Assembly (NCBI GenBank): GCA_958510825.1
Contig: OY294051.1
Span: 28,073,265-28,137,264 of the forward strand
Reading direction: 5' to 3'
Length of the DNA: 64,000 nucleotides
Origin: Brachypterus glaber
Lineage: Eukaryota > Arthropoda > Insecta > Coleoptera > Kateretidae
Part shown: positions 35,379 through 45,045 of the stretch, in pieces
How the letters are laid out: each line of letters starts with the position of its first letter
How positions within the stretch are numbered: the first letter of the stretch is position 1
The notes under the pieces: model-generated
Databases searched by the model: none
What the model saw: only the letters and a program-made list of their open reading frames with translations
Told to the model about the DNA's origin: nothing
Program-made: the position numbers and the translations under genes

Positions 35379-36009
35379 TAAGGTGGGTGACCCAATTATT
35401 TCCAAGTTACATTATATGTTTGTTTAACCTCGCACTATTCTACTTAATTAAGTCCAGGACTTGTGTGGGCTAGTAGTAAAGGGAACAACCGGCTTATACT
35501 GACTTTCGAAGCAGTTTTTATAGGGAGTGTCCGCTTCACTTACGCCTTTGCCAAATTTCAATATATTCAATAACTGAAAAAGGCAACTCGGCGCCAGTGA
35601 GAATCGAACTCACGCTAGTTAGCTAGTAGACTTGTCATGTACAGACAAGGTAGACCACTACACAAATCCCCCCAGTTAAGGCGATTTTCTTCGAATAAAA
35701 AGCAGAACTAAAATTCAGAAGAAAGTGAATATTATTGCCTACCTTATTACATTCTTGACCTGTAATAATCGATGCTACCCAGCTTGCGACAGTGAGCACA
35801 TTTTTACAAGTTTTTATAGTGGAAGACCACAAAACACGAACTGCATTTTTGGGTACGCCATTACCAACTGGATACAGATCATATTTACTATTTACTTTTC
35901 CATAAAACAGATTTACTGGCAGTGTCATCTATGACACAGAGGACGAACTAAGAAGTTTAAGAGGGGTGGCAATATTAGGAACATGGCAATAATCGGCTCA
36001 CCCACCTTA
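35379..36009. mobile_element. TIR element G, complete copy with nested SINE
   Basis: Terminal inverted repeats TAAGGTGGGTGACCCAATTA and TAATCGGCTCACCCACCTTA bound the element. The right body shares CAGCTTGCGACAGT, GTGTCATCTATGACACAGAG and AGGACGAACTAA with the copies at 7518-7790 and 54102-54335. A SINE sits inside near the left terminus. Frames of 97 and 69 codons within it are not proteins I recognise. Confidence 0.8.
35417..35672 (-). mobile_element. tRNA-derived SINE, copy 2, nested in element G
   Basis: Reverse complement of 2941-3198, with B box AGTTCGATTCT (complement at 35606-35616) and A box GTGTAGTGG (near 35654-35662), then TTTGGCAAAGGCGTAAGTG and ACTCCCTATAAAAACTGC. The other two G copies lack it, so the SINE inserted after G. 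Confidence 0.85.
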
Positions 36010-36804
36010 TTAAATTAAAAGTGTATTTTTTGTATGTGTGGGTATGGGACCCTCTATTTTAAAAACTATAAGAGAAAATATTCTAAAAAAAAATATTGAA
36101 AATACACATGAAATAAACTTTTAATAATAAATATAGAGAACTGCATATGCCCCAAAACGGGTAATTTTTTATTGGATGAAAAAAAAAACAAAATATAGCT
36201 CAAATAATTCTCTGCAAAAAATGTTCCAGGTACCAAGCGACTAGAACTCTTGGAGATATAGGCACGAAAATAAAACAAAAATCATACAAGGTCAAGTATG
36301 GAACCCTCAATAATTATAAGCGAGTCTAACTCGCACTGGAATATTTTTTTCCTTTGAACTTTAACGGTCTTTGTATAACATTAAAATTGTTTATGACACT
36401 TTCTGATTGTACATATCCTTTATAACGTTCTCATTTGTTGAAAAAATAAATCATAACGACTTTTAATATGTCATGCATATCGAAAACGGTTTCATGAGTT
36501 TCATGATCAAATGCCGGACATTTAGTGTTTATTTACCGGGGGCTCGCGAAAATTAGAATTTTAAAAAGTATATTTTTAATTAAATCGACACTTTAGACGA
36601 TATTTTATTAACCAGACCATCATGTCGAGGCATTTATTACATAGGGGCGTCATGGTTCACCTGGGCGATTTTAAATAACAATTTCGTGGACCCCTACATT
36701 TTTTCCACTAAAACATACCTATTGACATAAGAAATAAATTCCCATTCGAAAGAAAATCGTAAAAGATACACTTTTTTAGACAGAAAAAATTTCATATTGT
36801 TTTA
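36010..36804. other. Unassigned AT-rich DNA
   Basis: No gene seen. Confidence 0.4.
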
Positions 36805-36915
36805 GTAAGAGGAAAAGTGAAGCTTTTCTTTACTAGTCTGTAGAATTTACGGACGACACGAAGCAGAGTCCGAAAACTACAGACGAGTAAAAAAAAGCAC
36901 TTTTCCTCTGAGTGA
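36805..36915. repeat. Hairpin of about 110 bp
   Basis: AGAGGAAAAGTGAAGCTTTT and CTAGTCTGTAG pair with CTACAGACGAG and AAAAGCACTTTTCCTCT. The core (ACGGACGACACGAAGCAGAG) is GC-richer. Same style as elements R, S, T and N. Confidence 0.7.
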
Positions 36916-37119
36916 AACATACTATTTTTTCTTCAAGCATCCTATATATTTTTTTAAATATTATTTTTTTAATTTAATTTATTCAGTAATAAAGTATATT
37001 TTTTTAATTAAAATAGGCCAATAAAACCCTTTTGAAATAAACTTAAACCTTCCTTAGCTCATTTTAAATTTTTTTCGTAGGCTAAATCGTACATTTTTCG
37101 CGATTTCGATGGTAACTTG
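36916..37119. other. Unassigned DNA
   Basis: T-rich, no feature. Confidence 0.4.
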
Positions 37120-37554
37120 TCTACACGGAAAAAAAAAATTATAGCTAGGAGCGCTATAACACTCATACCAAGCAAATTATAATCGCTTATTATATAAATA
37201 CAAGGCTTTCTCTTACAATTATGGCAGTCAGTGTAAAAATTTATATGAAATACTTTAATTGTTTAGTGAATAATACAATATAACAAATAGTATGGCATTT
37301 ATAGCTTAAATAGATTTAATTATTGTCCGTGCTAATAATTTTTATAATATAATAAAATTTCTGTAAATTTATAATAGTGCCTGTAATAAATATAATCGTG
37401 TCTGTAATATATATAATCGTTTCCAATTTATTTTTAACATTATTAGTTATTGTCTCCCTTATAATCTATAGCTTAAATCACTATAATTTGCCACTGTTAC
37501 CAAATATCTTATAATGTATAGCGCAGAGCCCACTAATTTCTTTCCGTGTAATGT
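37120..37554. mobile_element. Small TIR element with ACACGGAAA termini (tentative)
   Basis: CTACACGGAAAAAAAAAATT at the left and AATTTCTTTCCGTGTA at the right are inverted. The inside is A/T-rich with repeated TATAATCG words and no ORF. Confidence 0.5.
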
Positions 37555-38199
37555 AGCATTTACAATTTCTGAGAGATTTGTAGGTGTATAAACCATATAT
37601 TCTTCTTCAATCATTTTTATTCAACTTCACGCAAGGTTTTTACACAGAATATCGAGTCAACCACCTGTTTACATAATAAACAAACAAGTTTGAAGTATGG
37701 CTGTCATCAAAGACAAAGAGTGCTGCCGCCAGTGGTGGTTTTGTTAACTAACTTTTTTTACGGCGTACAAGAATTAACTCATTTTTTTACTGTAAAAAAA
37801 TAGATAACTTCTAACTTGTGTGTTCAATTATAAAATATGAACATTTTAGTACGCTTGAAGAATTTTTTTTTAAGTAATAGGGTGTCAAAAAATCCCGAAT
37901 TTTGAAATCAAAAACGCTCTCTGGCTCAAAAGTTGCTCCTTAGTAAAAAACAGTGGCCACTCAAAAATGAGCCAAATAGATTAGTGTGTAGAGGTAGCTC
38001 AAAGCAATTAAACTTTAAAAACAATCGGTACCCGTTTTTCGGATAAAAACTGATTGTATATAATAAAATTGAGGAAATTTTGGAGAGCTTCTTTGGTAAT
38101 ATTTAGAAACAATACTAATTGTAAGAAACTAAAAAAATTATGTCCATATGTCCATGGTGGTCGCCATGATTCCGGCCGTTTGGATCGACTGAAAAAAAA
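37555..38199. other. Unassigned DNA
   Basis: No gene; the 98-codon frame 38054-38350 overlaps the hairpin below. Confidence 0.4.
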
Positions 38200-38372
38200 A
38201 AGCGGGTTATTATTCAGTATTGAAGTCGGTATAGCCCGAACTAGAAGAAAAAATCTTGGGCAAAAAATAACAAAATGGCGGAGTTATTTTTTGAAATTTT
38301 TTCAAAAATTATTTTTTGGCAAAAAGATATTCTTCTACTTTGGGCTTTAGCGACTTCAATACTGAATAATAT
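38200..38372. repeat. Inverted repeat, 26-bp arms
   Basis: GCGGGTTATTATTCAGTATT GAAGTCG and CGACTTCAATACTGAATAAT ATCCCG bracket about 120 bp with a second inner inversion (AGCCCGAACTAGAAGAA / TTCTTCTACTTTGGGCT). Confidence 0.75.
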
Positions 38373-38450
38373 CCCGTTTTTTTAAAACTTCTTTTTTATA
38401 ATCTGAATTACTAAAAGTCTAAACATGGTTTTAATTTGATGGTAATACAG

Positions 38451-38822
38451 GGTATGTCAGAACTTACAGAAAAAAATAGAAAATGATTCTACAGCCAAAA
38501 ATGTGAAAAAAAGTTTCTATAAAGCTTGATCCGAAAATAAGCCCTAAGGGAGCTACAGCCCTTCTAAGCGTGCGTCTAAAATAGAGTTTTTATTTAATAT
38601 TCCTGGAGCCCTATAAACTACAGTAATAATTTTTTGCACAAAATACAACAACAAAAAATGACATAGCCTTTATTATCAATATTAGAGCATGTGCGAAAAT
38701 TATTTACTGTGGTTCCATAGATATTAAATAAAATCTCTTTTTAGATGCATCCATATAGCTCCCGTAGGGCTCATTTCAGGACCAACCTTTATAGGAACTG
38801 TTTTTCATATTTTTTTAATAAT
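38451..38822. mobile_element. TIR element, copy c (short)
   Basis: Left ACAGGGTATGTCAGAACTTA, then GATCCGAAAATAAGCCCTAA; right GGGCTCATTTCAGGACCAAC and CTTTATAGGAACTG. A shorter internal deletion derivative of the family at 42674-43795. Confidence 0.7.
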
Positions 38823-38857
38823 ACAAGGAAAATAAATACAAGGAAAATAAATACGGG

Positions 38858-38949
38858 GTGTGTCAGAACTAACGAAAAAAAAAAATAAGAGATGAAGTAG
38901 TAAAATCCCATCTTAATTTTGTTTTCGTTAGTTCTGACACATCCTGTAT
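38858..38949. repeat. Palindrome sharing the TGTCAGAACT terminus
   Basis: GGGTGTGTCAGAACTAACGA pairs with TCGTTAGTTCTGACACATCC around an A-rich/T-rich loop; probably a minimal deletion derivative of the adjacent element type. Confidence 0.7.
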
Positions 38950-39467
38950 TTATTTTCCTTGTATTACTATTGTAATATTGTCTATTTAATCATACAAAAG
39001 TCCATCAGGTTGAAGCAACAGTGTTCTCTGCATTCTTTTCTGTTCTCGGTAACTCTCATTAACAGAAATGATTTGGCAGAAAATCCTATAGGCAGCGGCG
39101 CCTTTATAAGGGCAGGTAGCAACCAGGGGTCACTGAGACCTAAGGTCATCTTTTCTACACTTCTTTTAATAAAAATAATCAACATGCCTTAAAATTATAA
39201 TCACGTACACTGAAAAAATATTACTTTTCTCTAGATCATTACTATAGAAAAAGGCTTTTCTATAGATATATCTATAAATTCTATAGATATATTTATGGAA
39301 ACGCTTTTTTACAGAAAACAAGTCACTGAGACCTGTAGGGTATTTTTTCTACAATTTTTATAGCAATTAGCATGTTTTGAAATTATAACGAAAAATTATA
39401 TATATTCTTTGCATCAGTTAACTAAAAGAAATAAATTGATTTTTATATTTTTAAACTTCGTACCTAG
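38950..39467. other. Unassigned DNA with a diverged direct repeat
   Basis: GTCACTGAGACCT plus TTTTCTACA, AATTAGCATG/AATCAACATG and AAATTATAA occur in the same order at about 39128-39200 and 39322-39390. A run of CTATAGATATATC words lies between. No gene. Confidence 0.45.
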
Positions 39468-39792
39468 GGGCTGTTCAACAATGATGTCACTGACGGGGCC
39501 GGGTTAAATGGGGGAGGATTCCCCGGGGCCCAGGCTCCCGAAGGGGCCCGGCGGCAAAAATTCTTTGTTTTTTGGGGGTTAAGCTTCTTTTTCGGAGGCA
39601 ACAAAAAGTTTCCTCAGGGCCCAAGCTGGCTCTGTCCAGCCCTGGTCACTGACCTAGGGGGAGGGGTCTAGCTCAAGGTGACTGCCTATATAAAATGTTC
39701 CAATTAAACGTGACGAAATGGTGAAAATGGGGGAAGGAAGGGGCCTAAAAATAGCAAAAATTCGGTGACATAATCCTTAAACAGCTCCATAG
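39468..39792. mobile_element. TIR element carrying a GC-rich block
   Basis: GGGGCTGTTCAACAATGATG TCAC and GTGACATAATCCTTAAACAG CTCC form imperfect inverted ends. Between 39487 and 39650 is a markedly GC-rich block (GGGGCCCAGGCTCCCG, GGGGCCCGGCGGC, CTGTCCAGCCCTGG) that looks inserted, since GTCACTGAC occurs on both sides of it. Confidence 0.55.
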
Positions 39793-39892
39793 AAATTACT
39801 TCATAACAAACACCCAGGTGGTTCATAGGTAACGAAGTTTTTTAAGACGTCTTGTACCAAGTTACAAAAAACAAGTAGTCATTTTTTCTACA

Positions 39893-40083
39893 CAATTCGT
39901 CGCTAATAAGACATAAGTGCCTAACTGACAATTTAATAATTTTACAGTAGAGAAATTTAATAGTAGTGATAGTAGTGATACAAGGACGAAACTGTTTTCA
40001 GTGCGGTTAAAATTTCAGTTAGGCCCTTAATAAGGGCCATAATAAGGGACGTAATATGTCTTATTAGCGACGAATTGTGCACA
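39893..40083. repeat. Inverted repeat with about 35-bp arms
   Basis: ACAATTCGTCGCTAATAAGA CATA and TATGTCTTATTAGCGACGAA TTGT are exact inverses; an inner GCCTAACTGA/CAGTTAGGC pair extends it. A hairpin-forming non-autonomous element by inference. Confidence 0.8.
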
Positions 40084-40089
40084 ATAATA

Positions 40090-40878
40090 CTACTAATAAC
40101 TATAGTTTAAAGTCCAAATGACAATGGATGGTCAAAACCAAAACTGTCGAAGTGCTGTTTACCCACAGACTGACAGAAAATTTTGAAAATCCTGAAAAGG
40201 CAAAGTTTTTGGGCGTATATTTAGACCCAAAACTCACCTGGTCTCAACATATTGAATATCTGGCAAAGAAACTAAATAAAAATATGTATTTAATTAGGCA
40301 GCTTTCTGGTACAGTAAGCTTGAATATACTCTTAACAGCATACCATGCGCTCTTCTCAGCTCGAATGGTATATGGTCTGATAAGCTGGGGTCATGCCTCT
40401 TCTATGTCAAGAATATTTGAACTTCAAAGAAAAGCAAATTTATTGAATATAAAGTTTTAACTTTACCATCACTATATATTTTACATTGCTTAATTTATAT
40501 ACATGAAAATATTCACTTATACAACAAAAATAGTTCTTATCATAATTACGACACTACCACTCGAAATAAAATAAGAATTGAATTGAGGCTTCGCTCCAGT
40601 AGAAATGGCACAAACTACTATGGCATTACCTATTACAATCATTTACCAAAAAATATTAAAGATTTGCCTTTGAACCCATTTAAAAACTGGATCAAAAAAT
40701 GGCTACTTTCTCAGGCCTTTTACAGCGCAGAGGAGTTTCTGCAGAAGGTGCCTCAGGTACTAGGGGAATTGTGAGACTTTTGTATATTTTTCTAAAACTT
40801 TTTTTTAACTTATTTATTTATTAACACTTTGACAATTTTGTAATTGTGCTAGCACCAATAAAGATTATTATTATTATT
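40090..40878 (+). mobile_element. 5'-truncated LINE (Jockey/CR1-like superfamily), 3' end with ATT tail
   Basis: Contains the C-terminal part of the reverse transcriptase ORF and a 3' UTR that ends CAATAAAGATTATTATTATT, the simple-repeat tail characteristic of such LINEs. The 5' part (endonuclease, catalytic RT motifs) is missing. The truncation lies near 40090, right after the hairpin at 39893-40083. Confidence 0.8.
40128..40774 (+). pseudogene. Reverse transcriptase C-terminal region, frameshifted
   Basis: Frame one (to 40460) gives KFLGVYLDPKLTWSQHIEYL, then YHALFSARMVYGLISWGHAS and ELQRKA, hallmark words of the thumb region that follows the catalytic palm in insect non-LTR reverse transcriptases. 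A frame change near 40457 leads to LTLPSLYILHCLIYIHENIH, NYYGITYYNHLPKNIKDLP and FKNWIKKWLLSQAFYSAEEFL, the usual end. The catalytic YADD block is not present. Compared with relatives a short stretch after QRKA is deleted. Non-functional. Confidence 0.85.
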
Positions 40879-40947
40879 CCATGTTACAGCCATTATTTCA
40901 TTCGATAGTCAGGGGCTTTAAGGGGGGGGCATCCATAAGGAAAAAAA
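40879..40947. other. Junction between two LINE ends
   Basis: Short unassigned spacer with a G run (GGGGGGG at 40922). Confidence 0.5.
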
Positions 40948-41575
40948 TTGCGCCTTCGCCAAAAATATAATTTTGAAGGTATTAATCTTTATAAGACGTA
41001 TATTCGTCCGAGTTTGGAATTCAGTTCTTCTGTCTGGTTCCCAAATTTAGTGCGCGATAAAAATCGTATTGAAGATGTCCAGCGTAAAGCAACAAGATTA
41101 CCATATGGAAGAAATCGGCCTTCACACGAGGAACGTCTAAACATTTTTGATTTGCCATTGCAAAATGACAGGCTTAAGCGGGGATCCCTTATAATGGCAT
41201 ATAGACTAGTTCACAACAATTTCTCAAAGGCAGAGACTACAATCTCTGTCAAAGGACTTAAGTCATCTGTTTACTTTAAATACCGACCGTCGCCTAAGAG
41301 GACACACATATAAATTAAAACAAGAGCTTTGCCGTACAAGCAGCAGAAAATCATACCTGTTTAATCACATTTTTCATCCCTGGAATTCACTTCCACAATC
41401 TGTAGTTGATGCACCATCGATTAACACATTTAAAAACCGTTTGGACAATTTTCTTAATTGATTGTTTTTGAACACTACAATATTGTAAATTCTACATTCT
41501 GTTTATATGTTCGATCTTGAGTTTAATAGGTTTAAGTACCTCAAGTCTTATATTAATATAATAATAATAATAAAA
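40948..41575 (+). mobile_element. Second 5'-truncated LINE (CR1/L2-like), 3' end with ATA/TAA tail
   Basis: Same orientation as the LINE just upstream but of a different family. It keeps the end of ORF2 and a short 3' UTR ending in an AATAATAATAATAA run near 41560-41574. It begins at about 40970; GCGCCTTCGCC before it belongs to other repeats. Confidence 0.78.
40969..41461 (+). pseudogene. CR1-like reverse transcriptase C-terminus, frameshifted
   Basis: NLYKTYIRPSLEFSSSVWFP, EDVQRKATRLPYG, SHEERLNIFDLPLQNDRLKR and LIMAYRLVHNN are found in order; a frame change near 41266 is needed to continue with RGHTYKLKQELCRTSSRKSY, FHPWNSLPQSVVDAPSINTF and KNRLDNFLN before the stop at 41459-41461. These motifs (YKTLIRPxLEY, VQRxATR, RGHxxKL, WNSLPxxVVxAPSxNTFKxRLD) are the usual CR1/L2-type tail. 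Dead by frameshift and truncation. Confidence 0.88.
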
Positions 41576-42101
41576 ATTTCTATGCTAATATATCTCGCTG
41601 GGGGGCCATGGCCCCCATGCCCCCCCCCCCTAAATCCGCCCATGTCGATAGTAAAGTCCTGGTTACTAAACCAACACTTTTTATTTTATTACCATAACAA
41701 ATATTTATTTAGTCGTTAGTAATATTTTTGTTACTTGTGTTAAAAGTTTACCAACCACTAAAGAAAAGGCTCTACCAGTAAAATTACTATTACTATCGAT
41801 TGAAATAATGTATGTTAGAGCGCTCTTACTCCACGTCGAATAACCAAAACAGGCTTTAATTAATTGGTAACTAATTAATTATAAATTTTTTGCTAAAACA
41901 GGTTAATTTTCTTGGTAAAACAGGTTAATTTTTTGCCAAATTAGCAACGATGGAACCAAACTAGAATAGTTGGGACATGAAATGGCAGCGCTTTTTCGGT
42001 ACCGTTAATCAGTATAATAGTCCTGAAATGGGCTATAAAAAATCTGTAGGGTCACCAAACTAATTTTAATGTCACTAAATAAAGTGCTAAATAGAGTAAC
42101 C
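41576..42101. other. Upstream region of the 152-residue ORF
   Basis: Contains a GC-rich palindrome (GGGGGGCCATGGCCCCC, 41600-41616) followed by a C run, and further down AACAGGTTAATTTT repeated twice near 41898-41930. No coding sequence. Confidence 0.45.
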
Positions 42102-42110
42102 CTATATAAA
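42102..42110 (+). promoter_or_regulatory. TATA-like box upstream of the 42148 ORF
   Basis: CTATATAAA lies 38-46 bases before the ATG. If transcription starts about 30 bases downstream, the leader would be around 14 nt. Such words are common in AT-rich DNA, so support is modest. Confidence 0.35.
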
Positions 42111-42147
42111 TTGTCATATTATGAATTTATAAAACTAAACGTCAACC

Positions 42148-42606
42148 ATGGCAGATAAATTAAGATTTTTTTGGGACTTCACAAAAAAAATTGTTATTAT
42201 TTCCACATACACAACTATTAACGTAATAAAATATAGTGGTAAAGAATTAAAAAAACAAATTTACGAATTTACTTTAAAAGAACAAGAAAAGATAGAACTC
42301 GAGGCTTATAAACAAATTGCTAGAAAAGCAGCTTTAAAAAATATTAAAAATAACAAGAGAAAACATCATAGTCATAAAATATCAAAAAAATCGTTAAAAA
42401 AGGAACAGTTAGTTATACCCAAAGATGAAGAAAAATCTCTTTTAGATAGAGTTTTAGACTCAAAAGGGGATGTATTGTCGAGAGATATAGAAATTACAAA
42501 ACCTATTACGATAAGTGCTACAGAAAATAAGAAAAATATTGATGATGGGATAAATAAAATAATCAATAAATCTAACGAATCTGAAATTATTAAGAAATCC
42601 GATTAA
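42148..42606 (+). CDS. Unrecognised lysine-rich protein, 152 residues, single exon
   Basis: The start codon lies in a strong eukaryotic context (CAACCATGG) behind a TATA-like box, and the frame stays open for 152 codons to TAA, long for this AT-rich DNA. Visible traits: an N-terminal aromatic/hydrophobic part (residues 5-28, including KKIVIISTYTTINVI), a charged helix-prone stretch (about 30-70), a basic cluster NKRKHHSHK (69-77) followed by KISKKSLKKE that could be a nuclear signal, and an acidic/polar C-terminal half with no cysteines. No domain recognised and no introns. A transposon begins only 67 bases after the stop, and no AATAAA is present before it. It could be a lineage-specific gene, a retroposed fragment, or a chance frame. 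Confidence 0.4.
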   Translation: MADKLRFFWDFTKKIVIISTYTTINVIKYSGKELKKQIYEFTLKEQEKIELEAYKQIARKAALKNIKNNKRKHHSHKISKKSLKKEQLVIPKDEEKSLLDRVLDSKGDVLSRDIEITKPITISATENKKNIDDGINKIINKSNESEIIKKSD

Positions 42607-42673
42607 AAATTGGGACAAACAAATCACTGCGAAATTATGCTTGTGCTCTTATTTATTTGACAGTTTTATTCTA

Positions 42674-43795
42674 CAGGGTTATTCAGAAATAAGTTCGAGA
42701 AATTTAAGAGGTGATTCTAGGTTAAAAAATATGAAAAAAGTTTTTTTAAAGGTTGGTCCGAAAATGAGCCCTAAGAGAGCTACGGCCCTCCTCAGAGTAC
42801 ATCTAAAAAGTAGGTTTTATTTAATATTTCTGGAACCAAAAAAAGTCCAAACCACAGTACTGAGTTTTTGCATTTTAACATTGATAAAGGCTATGGGGAG
42901 GCGATGTCACTTTTTTGTCCCAAACTTATCCGTAAATTTTTTGACATTTTCTAAATAAAATATTAATGTTTAATTAAAAATACATAAAAAAAGGTACTCT
43001 TTATGTAATACCGTAGGGCCAACCGTTTTTCGTGAAAATTGCAATAAAAGAGGCAATTTCACGTTCTGAGCATCAAAAATAGAAACTAAAAAATGCACCA
43101 ATAAAAATTTCAATACTGCAGTGAAATTCTACATTAAAAACTACGAAAAAAACTTCCCATACACAAATAACCACAAATCGCTTTTGACGGTCCCTTAAGA
43201 AAGTGTTAAGGCATATCCACAGCCTCGCATAACACGCATAATACATAAGAATGCGATGCCGTGATTGGCTTAATGTGCCGTCATGTATCTTGTAAGCCAA
43301 TGACGGTATCGCATTCTTATGTACTATGCTTGTTATGCGAGGCTGTGAATACGCACTTACTCTTGAAACTGATTTTTGAACCTAGATGTATACGAGATTT
43401 TTTTCACGGTTTTAAATGTAGAATCACCCTGCAGTATTAAAATTTTTAATGATGCATTTTTTAGTTAATATTTTTGATGCTTGGAACGTGAAATTTCCTT
43501 TTTAATTACAATTTTCTCGAAAACGGTTGCCCCTATGGTGTTACATAAAGAGTACCTTTTTTATGTATTTTTAATTAAAGATTCATATTTTATTGAAAAA
43601 ATGTCGAAAAAATTAAGGATTAAAAAGTTTGGGGCAAAAAAGTGACATCGCCCCCCTCCCCCCATTTCGTACGTCCCTGGTCGTAGCTCCCTTAGAGCTC
43701 ATTTCCGAACCAACCTATATAGGAACTTTTTTTCATATTTTTTAACGTAGAATCACCTCTTAAATTTTTCTCATTTCTGAATAACCCTGTATATA
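42674..43795. mobile_element. TIR element, copy d: complete, with about 115-bp terminal inverted repeats
   Basis: Left terminus ACAGGGTTATTCAGAAATAA, right terminus TTTCTGAATAACCCTGTA; inversion continues through GAGGTGATTCTA/TAGAATCACCTC, GGTTGGTCCGAAAATGAGCC and GAGCTACGGCC. The interior is non-coding. A hairpin MITE lies inside at 43208-43358. This copy defines the family ends. Confidence 0.88.
43208..43358. mobile_element. Hairpin MITE, GCATAAC family, copy C, nested
   Basis: AAGGCATATCCACAGCCTCG...ACATAAGAATGCGATGCCG pairs with CGGTATCGCATTCTTATGTA...CGAGGCTGTGAATACGCACT. It lies inside TIR element copy d, so it inserted later. Confidence 0.88.
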
Positions 43796-43917
43796 AAATA
43801 TAAATTTTATGTAAATACAATTATTTCTAAAACTAAACTAAATAATGTGTACTTTTGTAAAAGGCTTTTCGATACGGTTATTACACTGCTTTTAGGCAGT
43901 GACTTAAAAGGCATACC

Positions 43918-44058
43918 CACCGGCTCGAATAACAAGCATGGTGCATAAGAATGCGATACCGTGATTGGCTTACAAGATACATGACGACACATCGAGCCAA
44001 TCACGACATCGCATACATATGTACTATGCTTGTTATGCGAGCCTGTGGATATGTCCTT
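43918..44058. mobile_element. Hairpin MITE, GCATAAC family, copy D
   Basis: AAGGCATACCCACCGGCTCG...GCATAAGAATGCGATACCG with inverted partner CATCGCATACATATGTAC...CGAGCCTGTGGATATGTCCTT. TTA occurs on both flanks. Confidence 0.85.
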
Positions 44059-44103
44059 AAATCACTAGTACTATAATCAAAGCACTAAAATAGTCATTAT
44101 ACC

Positions 44104-44183
44104 TTTAAGGGAACGTTAAGTGTTACGTAACGCAAATTGTACCAAAATTCATACACTTTATACCGTGTTTCTCGCATTACTAA
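44104..44183. repeat. Fragment of foldback MITE O
   Basis: GTTACGTAACGCAAATTGTA and CAAAATTCATACACTTTATACC match one arm of 28309-28552; cut at a copy of the AAAAAGTCCAAAC word (44184-44196). Confidence 0.65.
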
Positions 44184-44214
44184 AAAAAGTCCAAACCTAG
44201 CGAGTTTTTTAAAA

Positions 44215-44330
44215 GTATTATTGTGCTCTAAAGTATTATTGTGCTCTAAAATTTAAAAAAAACTTAAACTTAAATTGATGACCGATTTAGGGATTTTTGT
44301 TTTGGGTTGGCATTACAACAACCGGTCACA
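44215..44330. repeat. Fragment of repeat X
   Basis: TGCTCTAAAATTTAAAAAAA, AAATTGATGACCGATTTAGG and TTTTGGGTTGGCATTACA match 12795-12875. A GTGCTCTAAAGTATTATT word is duplicated at its start. Confidence 0.65.
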
Positions 44331-45045
44331 AAAAATACTTTGTTTTTTCGTTGTTATAATGATGATCAAAAACCGGGTACGAGTTTTCCATATTCAGGAA
44401 TGTCCGATGCACGTTTTACATGGCAGCTTTGTATTACACGGTTCGCTCCTGGATGAAAAAAGTCAAAAGTCGAGTTCACGAAGTTTGTTAACATATTTAT
44501 ACTATATATATTTGGACATCGTAAATAAATAAAAAATGTTAACATACTCGAATTTTGGCTTTTTTCAACCCGGAACGAACCGTTATTGGTTTTGCGCGCT
44601 CTTTTTATACTCGCTGAGTTCAGATCCGTCAAAGAAAATAAATAAAATCGGCGAATATCGTAGATATTTTTCTGGATAGAATGGAATCATTGTTAATTTT
44701 TTTTATCTTTGTTTCAAATATAGGTTTATTTTTTAAAAATATTTATGACACAAGAGGTAGATAAAATTAAAATTGTAAATTTTAACCAGTGTATGTACTT
44801 TTGTGTAATTCTATTTATACAAAGATATTTGTAAAAATGCTTAGTTACAAGACATAATGTACCATAATTATTTAACATAATAACACTTGATTGAAGATAG
44901 AATAATGTTGGCAAATTTGTTCTTTTTCTTTGCACCTTCAAGTATATAGTTAATCATTTTTATTTTGTCTAACTCTTTAGACTGTAATTTAATGTGTGAA
45001 TAGAAAGATGAGAAAATAATGAGTGTGCTATGACAATGAAATACA
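44331..45045. other. Unassigned DNA
   Basis: Two facing copies of GAAAAAAGTCAAAA-TCGA (44456) and TCGAATTTTGGCTTTTTTC (44548) form an inverted repeat around 44460-44575, including AACCGT and ACGGTTCGCTCC words. Overlapping ORFs on both strands (44275-44632) come from it. No gene supported. Confidence 0.4.

Noticed and set aside
35635..35928. 97-codon and 69-codon ORFs on opposite strands
   Set aside because: Both lie within TIR element G and partly in the nested SINE; homologous copies at 7518 and 54102 do not keep the frames open.
38054..38350. 98-codon plus-strand ORF
   Set aside because: Starts at a non-ATG codon and runs through an inverted repeat; no recognisable protein.
44275..44632. 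Opposing ORFs of 85 and 88 codons
   Set aside because: Both arise from an inverted repeat (44456-44575); mirror-image frames without domain.
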